Shown: positions 6,129-9,184 of the stretch, piece by piece | Numbering within the stretch: position 1 is the stretch's first letter | How the letters are laid out: every line of letters begins with the position of its first letter | From: CAZGYE01 sp964530165 | GTDB taxonomy: Bacteria; Planctomycetota; Planctomycetia; Planctomycetales; Planctomycetaceae | Assembly: GCA_964530165.1 (NCBI GenBank) | Contig: CAZGYE010000243.1 | Location: 1 to 9,184 of the forward strand | Length of the DNA: 9,184 nt | Direction: 5' to 3' | Made by a program: the position numbers and the translations under genes | Notes under the pieces: generated by a model | Told to the model about the DNA's origin: nothing | The model's input: only the letters and a program-made list of their open reading frames with translations | Database searches by the model: none

Positions 6129-6566
6129 TCATTTGCGTTCGGCCAGCTTTCTGCGGGCCGTTTCTTCGAGCAGGTCGAGGACTTCGTCGATGGTGCGGTG
6201 CGAGGTGTCGACGCGGATGGCGTCTGCGGCGCATTTGAGCGGGGCCACTTCGCGGGTGGCGTCTCGCAAGTCGCGGGCGCGGATCTCCGCTGTCAGGTCC
6301 TCGAGCGAAACGTTGCGACCTTGTTCCTGCAGTTCACGTCCTCGCCGGGCGGCTCGTTTCCATGGATCGGCCGTGAAGTAGAACTGACACTCGGCGGCGG
6401 GGAAAACGACGGTCACCTGCTCGCGACGACTGGTCGCCACCGGGTTGGTCTCCAACTCGTTCTTCAATGCGTCGACTTGGGCTTCGGCCGTTACGAGGAT
6501 TGACTCACAGGCTCTGAGCGCTGATCGCTGAAGGCTTCTCACGTCTGCAGAGTTCCAGAGAGCCAT
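6129..6566 (-). pseudogene. cmk: 5'-truncated cytidylate kinase remnant
   Basis: The minus frame from ATG 6566 encodes 145 residues. Residues about 50-140 are recognisably the C-terminal half of CMP/dCMP kinase: VTVVFPAAECQFYFTADP, a basic RAARRGRELQEQG helix, EDLTAEIRARDLRDATREV (the LID arginines), APLKCAADAI, and VDTSHRTIDEVLDLLEE. A full Cmk has about 220-230 residues. The P-loop GxxGxGKS half is missing, because the space it would occupy is the intact 3' end of lptG. The conserved (E)GRDxGT nucleoside-site motif is eroded to RREQVT. Residues 1-47 resemble no part of Cmk and read through the heptamer repeat. Without a P-loop it cannot be a functional kinase. A full-length cmk is presumably elsewhere in the genome. 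The alternative, a retained stand-alone LID domain, seems less likely. Confidence 0.7.
6513..6540. repeat. Heptamer tandem repeat (GCTGANN type) at the lptG/cmk junction
   Basis: TCTGAGC, GCTGATC, GCTGAAG and GCTTCTC run with a 7-bp period. The array runs up to and slightly overlaps the lptG stop (6539-6541) and sits upstream of the surviving cmk homology. I associate similar GCTGATCGCTGAA words with dispersed heptamer repeats in bacteria, but that needs a genome search. Confidence 0.45.
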
Positions 6567-7651
6567 GCGCTGAGCGAGCCGCTCAGAATGAACGGTCCCC
6601 AGGCGGCCAGTTCGGCAGTGACAAGATTCGCCCCGCCGAGGTAATGAAACAGTTGCGTCGTGCCGTACACCAAACCCAAGACTCCCGCGCAGAGGGCCAG
6701 GTTGGTGACGAGTCCGGTGCTTTCTTTGCGAACGATCAACGGGACCGCCACCAGTACGGCAAGCAGGTTGATGAACGGCCGCATCAGCCGCTCATGCAGG
6801 TGCAGACTTTCTGCACGGATGGAAAAAAACGGCCCGGAACCAGAATTGATACGGCGAATTAATTCCGGTGTCGAGACGTAATTACAGCTTTCGCTGCGGT
6901 TGTAAAGTTGGTCGGAGCTGACGTCGCTGATGACGAACACGTCGTCTTGATTGTCCCGCGCGAGAACGACCTTCCGGCCTTCCGGCGTGAGAGGGATGTC
7001 GGCCAGCTTGGGGCTGACTCCGCGAAGCAGCCAGCCACCCGGTTGGTCCGCCGTTCTCTTGAGATAAACTGCCTCGCGTGCTGTGAGCGTCGTGAGCTCG
7101 TCGGCGATTTCAGACACCGGCAAAAGGAATTCCGCGTGTTTCAACCGGTGTTCACTCAACAGCAATTGCTTTCCGTCAATGAGGATGTGCGTTGAGTGGT
7201 CGTAAACTGGTTCGACGCCGTGTGCTGTGGCGCCGCTTCTTCCGCCCGGTTGCAGATGGGGTGCAATGCGGGGAATGATGAGTTCCTGATTGGCAATCAG
7301 ACCCGCATTCACCAGAGCGATTCCAATCATCGACGGGACGGCCAGGCGATACGTCGGAATTCCCGCAGCCAGCAGGGGATGAATCTCGCTGTGGCGATGC
7401 AGCGTCGCAAAGACGACCATCACCGAAATCACCGCGAGGATGGGTCCGACCATCTCAAAGAACACGCTGGAGCGGTAGGTGTAGTAACCGGCCATTTTGG
7501 CTAAGATGCTCAGCGGTCCGTTGCTGTGCTGCTGGAAGGCGTCGACGTTGGTGAAGCCGTCGATGACCATGAACAGCCCGAACGTGCTGACAAACAGAAT
7601 CACAAATGCGTGCAGGAAACGAGACAGCAGATATCGATCGAAGATTGTCAT
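6539..7651 (-). CDS. LptG/YjgP/YjgQ-family permease
   Basis: This 370-residue inner-membrane protein starts at ATG 7651, preceded by a purine-rich GGAAAAG. Upstream frame extension of 63 codons is possible but lacks membrane character and is not favoured. The layout fits the LptF/LptG family. MTIFDRYLLSRFLHAFVILF is the cytosolic coupling-helix start running into TM1 (about 12-32). TM2 (about 65-85) and TM3 (about 100-120) end in NQELIIPRIA, which corresponds to the family's conserved NE-x-x-x-P motif. A periplasmic beta-jellyroll-like part follows (about 130-285), then three closing helices (about 292-365) including MRPFINLLAVLVAVPLIV. In characterised bacteria LptF/LptG with LptB extracts lipopolysaccharide and passes it to LptC/LptA; no partner gene is visible here. 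LptF and LptG cannot be distinguished with confidence. A truncated cmk frame overlaps its end. Confidence 0.85.
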   Translation of the reverse strand: MTIFDRYLLSRFLHAFVILFVSTFGLFMVIDGFTNVDAFQQHSNGPLSILAKMAGYYTYRSSVFFEMVGPILAVISVMVVFATLHRHSEIHPLLAAGIPTYRLAVPSMIGIALVNAGLIANQELIIPRIAPHLQPGGRSGATAHGVEPVYDHSTHILIDGKQLLLSEHRLKHAEFLLPVSEIADELTTLTAREAVYLKRTADQPGGWLLRGVSPKLADIPLTPEGRKVVLARDNQDDVFVISDVSSDQLYNRSESCNYVSTPELIRRINSGSGPFFSIRAESLHLHERLMRPFINLLAVLVAVPLIVRKESTGLVTNLALCAGVLGLVYGTTQLFHYLGGANLVTAELAAWGPFILSGSLSAWLSGTLQT

Positions 7652-8383
7652 TTCTTTTCCGTACCAGCAATCACGACAGACGACCCGGATTGACAGCGGG
7701 ATTACAGGCAAAAGGTCTGACGCGGTCAAGTCCAAGCGGGGCCGCCGCTGAGGGCCTCGACAAGTCCGTGTCGCGGTCACAGTCCCCCAAAACCTGGTTT
7801 CCGCAGGAATCGGCAGAATCATTCCGCTCGGATTTCCCAACTGTCCGATTGGCTGCGGTCGGCCGGTCCGGACAAAATCGTTTCATTCCCGGTCGGGCGG
7901 CGACGATGAATCCAATGCACTGTTTTTTCGGCAACTTTTCAGCAGAAAAGTCAGTTTGTGCGTAAACCGGGTAGGGATCGGGAGTCTTCTTGTGATCTCG
8001 TCAGTCTCGGACGCGTCATTGACGTATCTCAAGTGTTAGCAATGAGTTAAGCTATGTTGGCCCTGTTGAAAGTCACGAAAAGCAGACTCCGATTCCTTTG
8101 GCCGCCCTCGCAAGCAGATGCCCGCCCGCCTTGGCCACAGCGGGCTTACTTGTAAAATTTTAGCATCACACGGTTTACGACATTCGAGGGCCGGCCAACC
8201 GTGGATCATGTCGTCTTGGACACCGCCGGCGTCGCCGTTTCGTTTCGGCAAAATCTCTCAGTGAGAGGAAAACGCGAGCTATAGTTGGCTGGCTGCGGTT
8301 GAAACCAGGAATTCCATCGCAAGAGAGCACATGGTCGCCAATTGGGGCAGTTTGATCGAATTGGAACCCAAGGGACGCAAGCA
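7652..8383. other. 732-bp divergent spacer between lptG-like and dksA-like genes
   Basis: No gene was recognised. A perfect small hairpin ACTTTTC-AGCA-GAAAAGT lies at 7934-7951 next to an AT-rich patch. A looser one, GCCCGC/GCGGGC (8120-8145), has a 14-base loop and precedes TTACTTGTAAAATTTTA. The 8-bp palindrome GGCCGGCC lies near 8190. The region is long enough to hold promoters for both flanking genes or a small RNA, but no RNA family is recognisable by eye. Confidence 0.4.
8131..8158 (+). promoter_or_regulatory. Possible sigma-70-like promoter upstream of the dksA-like gene
   Basis: TTGGCC (8131-8136) and TAAAAT (8153-8158) are separated by 16 bases, matching the consensus at 4/6 and 5/6. 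They lie about 225 bases before the ATG at 8384, leaving a long leader. Planctomycete promoters are poorly conserved, so this is weak. Confidence 0.22.
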
Positions 8384-8836
8384 ATGGCCCGCAAAGATGC
8401 ACTTGTTCGGCTGCACCAGCGCTTAGCCGCCAAACGCGATGCGCTGCGTAAGAAACTGGTGGACGAGTTCGATTTGTGTCGCACCTCAAGCACCGGCGTC
8501 GGTGACGTTGGCGACGCGGCCAGTGATGGGGCCCAAAATGAGATCGATTCGCAGTTGGCGTCACTGGAGAGCCGCGAGCTCGCTCAGATCGAAAGGGCCA
8601 TCGAACTGATCCGGGAAGGCAGTTACGGGATCTGCGAAATCTGCGAGCGTCAGATTCCGATCGAACGCTTGAAGGTGCTGCCCTTCGCCCCGACTTGTGT
8701 CGATTGTCAGCGGAAGCGGGAGGAGTTCCGAGACAATCCCGACGACTTGGACGCGAATTGGGAAACGGCGTACGAATTCGAAGGCAGGATGGACGAGAAG
8801 GAATTGACACTCGGCGATCTTGATGTCGATACCTGA
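8384..8836 (+). CDS. DksA/TraR-family zinc-finger transcription regulator
   Basis: This 150-residue cytoplasmic protein starts at ATG 8384, with AAGGGA 8 bases upstream; 14 more in-frame residues are possible but not favoured. Residues 1-75 form a coiled-coil hairpin: basic helix MARKDALVRLHQRLAAKRDALRKK, a turn rich in Gly/Asp (GVGDVGDAASDGAQNEIDSQ), and a return helix ending in ELIREGSYGICEICE. The zinc finger is C-X2-C-X17-C-X2-C (CEIC ... CVDC), all four cysteines present, followed by a C-terminal helix and an acidic tail. The acidic pair DA/GD at the coiled-coil turn fits the DksA tip that reaches into RNA polymerase's secondary channel. The family modulates transcription, often with ppGpp. 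Whether this is true DksA or a paralogue cannot be decided here. Confidence 0.9.
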   Translation: MARKDALVRLHQRLAAKRDALRKKLVDEFDLCRTSSTGVGDVGDAASDGAQNEIDSQLASLESRELAQIERAIELIREGSYGICEICERQIPIERLKVLPFAPTCVDCQRKREEFRDNPDDLDANWETAYEFEGRMDEKELTLGDLDVDT

Positions 8837-8924
8837 TCGAAATGCTTTCGGCAACTGACTCTCACCAAAGAACACCGCAGATGGCTGAGAACGACTCCTA
8901 ACTTCTTTGACAGGCTATTGAACC

Positions 8925-9184
8925 ATGAGACGGCGTTCGACTGTGCTGCTCTCGAGTGTGACCTTACTGCTTGGAATCGTCGTCGGTGCTGCGTTCGATT
9001 CGTGGCGGCTGACGACGACGGTCGAGGCCAAATCGCTGGATCGCGGTGAGGCCGACCGGTTGTACCGTGAGCTGGGTGCGAACGCGGGTTCGTTGATCGA
9101 AGGAAGTCGGTACCTGTCGAAAATTGCCCGTTTGACGACCCCCAGCGTCGTGCACATCCAAAGTGAACACAGAAGCCCCCGCCG
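8925..9184 (+). CDS. N-terminus of a membrane-anchored HtrA/Deg-like serine protease (runs off window)
   Basis: The frame opens at ATG 8925 and is still open at the right edge, giving 86 residues. MRRRSTVLLSSVTLLLGIVV is a typical short positive signal anchor (TM about 5-23). A Glu/Arg-rich helical linker follows (about 33-62), then SKIARLTTPSVVHIQSEHRS. The TPSVVHI phrase resembles the first strand of the trypsin-like domain in planctomycete and other Deg/HtrA proteases (xxxPSVVxI). The catalytic His, Asp and Ser and any PDZ domain would lie beyond the window, so activity cannot be checked. It lies 88 bases after the dksA-like stop. No strong Shine-Dalgarno is visible; CAGG 10-13 bases upstream is the best. 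The alternative is a non-catalytic trypsin-fold protein. Confidence 0.65.
   Translation, partial: MRRRSTVLLSSVTLLLGIVVGAAFDSWRLTTTVEAKSLDRGEADRLYRELGANAGSLIEGSRYLSKIARLTTPSVVHIQSEHRSPR

Noticed and set aside
5185..6234. 349-codon open frame on the minus strand, antisense to the isomerase
   Set aside because: The His/Arg-rich translation has no family features, and it also runs through the spacer and cmk remnant. The sense-strand isomerase explains the region.
7652..7840. 63-codon N-terminal extension of the LptG-like permease
   Set aside because: It is polar/basic and would place extra sequence before the family's normal first helix. ATG 7651 has a purine-rich ribosome site and the expected MTIFDRYLLSRF start.
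7934..7951. Rho-independent terminator
   Set aside because: The 7-bp stem is perfect but AT-rich, lacks a following T-run on either strand, and no gene ends nearby.
8175..8810. 211-codon minus-strand frame over the dksA-like gene
   Set aside because: It is a Ser/Arg-rich shadow without motifs. The plus strand carries an intact four-Cys zinc finger.

Overview
The window looks like a chromosomal segment of a Planctomycete, probably of the Pirellula-type lineages. This is inferred from protein content, not from a marker gene. The pointers are a secreted fusion of an FGE-sulfatase (SUMF1-like) domain and a sialidase-like domain, a Gln/Arg-rich coiled-coil gene followed by a small exported protein with a VWGHLPP...YLPKYEELVRRYY tail, an AP-endonuclease-2-type sugar isomerase, and short dispersed-type repeats encoding Leu/Cys-rich (LCLCASVPLCL) peptide. 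The DNA is moderately GC-rich and genes lie on both strands with roomy spacers.

Layout from left to right. (1) A 5'-truncated coiled-coil gene (3-1376, +) and a small exported partner (1378-2019, +) are one base apart and form the end of an operon. The partner's signal peptide is encoded by an inverted, low-complexity octamer repeat. (2) Two GC-rich palindromes (2099-2135) separate this operon from a ParE/RelE toxin-like reading frame on the minus strand (2137-2442) that has no usable start codon. A gene-poor block follows (2443-2861). (3) The secreted FGE-like/sialidase-like fusion (2862-4952, -) diverges from a sugar phosphate isomerase/epimerase (5137-5964, +, GTG start). (4) A 5'-truncated cytidylate kinase remnant (6129-6566, -) lies directly downstream of an LptG/YjgP-type permease (6539-7651, -), with a heptamer repeat at the join. 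(5) After a 732-bp spacer come a DksA/TraR zinc-finger protein (8384-8836, +) and the start of an HtrA-like membrane-anchored serine protease (8925 to the edge, +).

Functionally the window is a mosaic, not one pathway: envelope biogenesis and quality control (LptG-like, HtrA-like), transcriptional control (DksA-like), sugar metabolism (the secreted sialidase-like protein and the divergent isomerase, possibly linked), and a poorly characterised coiled-coil/exported pair. The most unusual content is in the joints. An apparent dispersed repeat is used as a signal peptide, there are paired palindromes, and two gene remnants (toxin, cmk) lie next to repeats. I found no rRNA, tRNA, transposase, CRISPR array or prophage gene. 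I did not find a convincing new multi-gene system.
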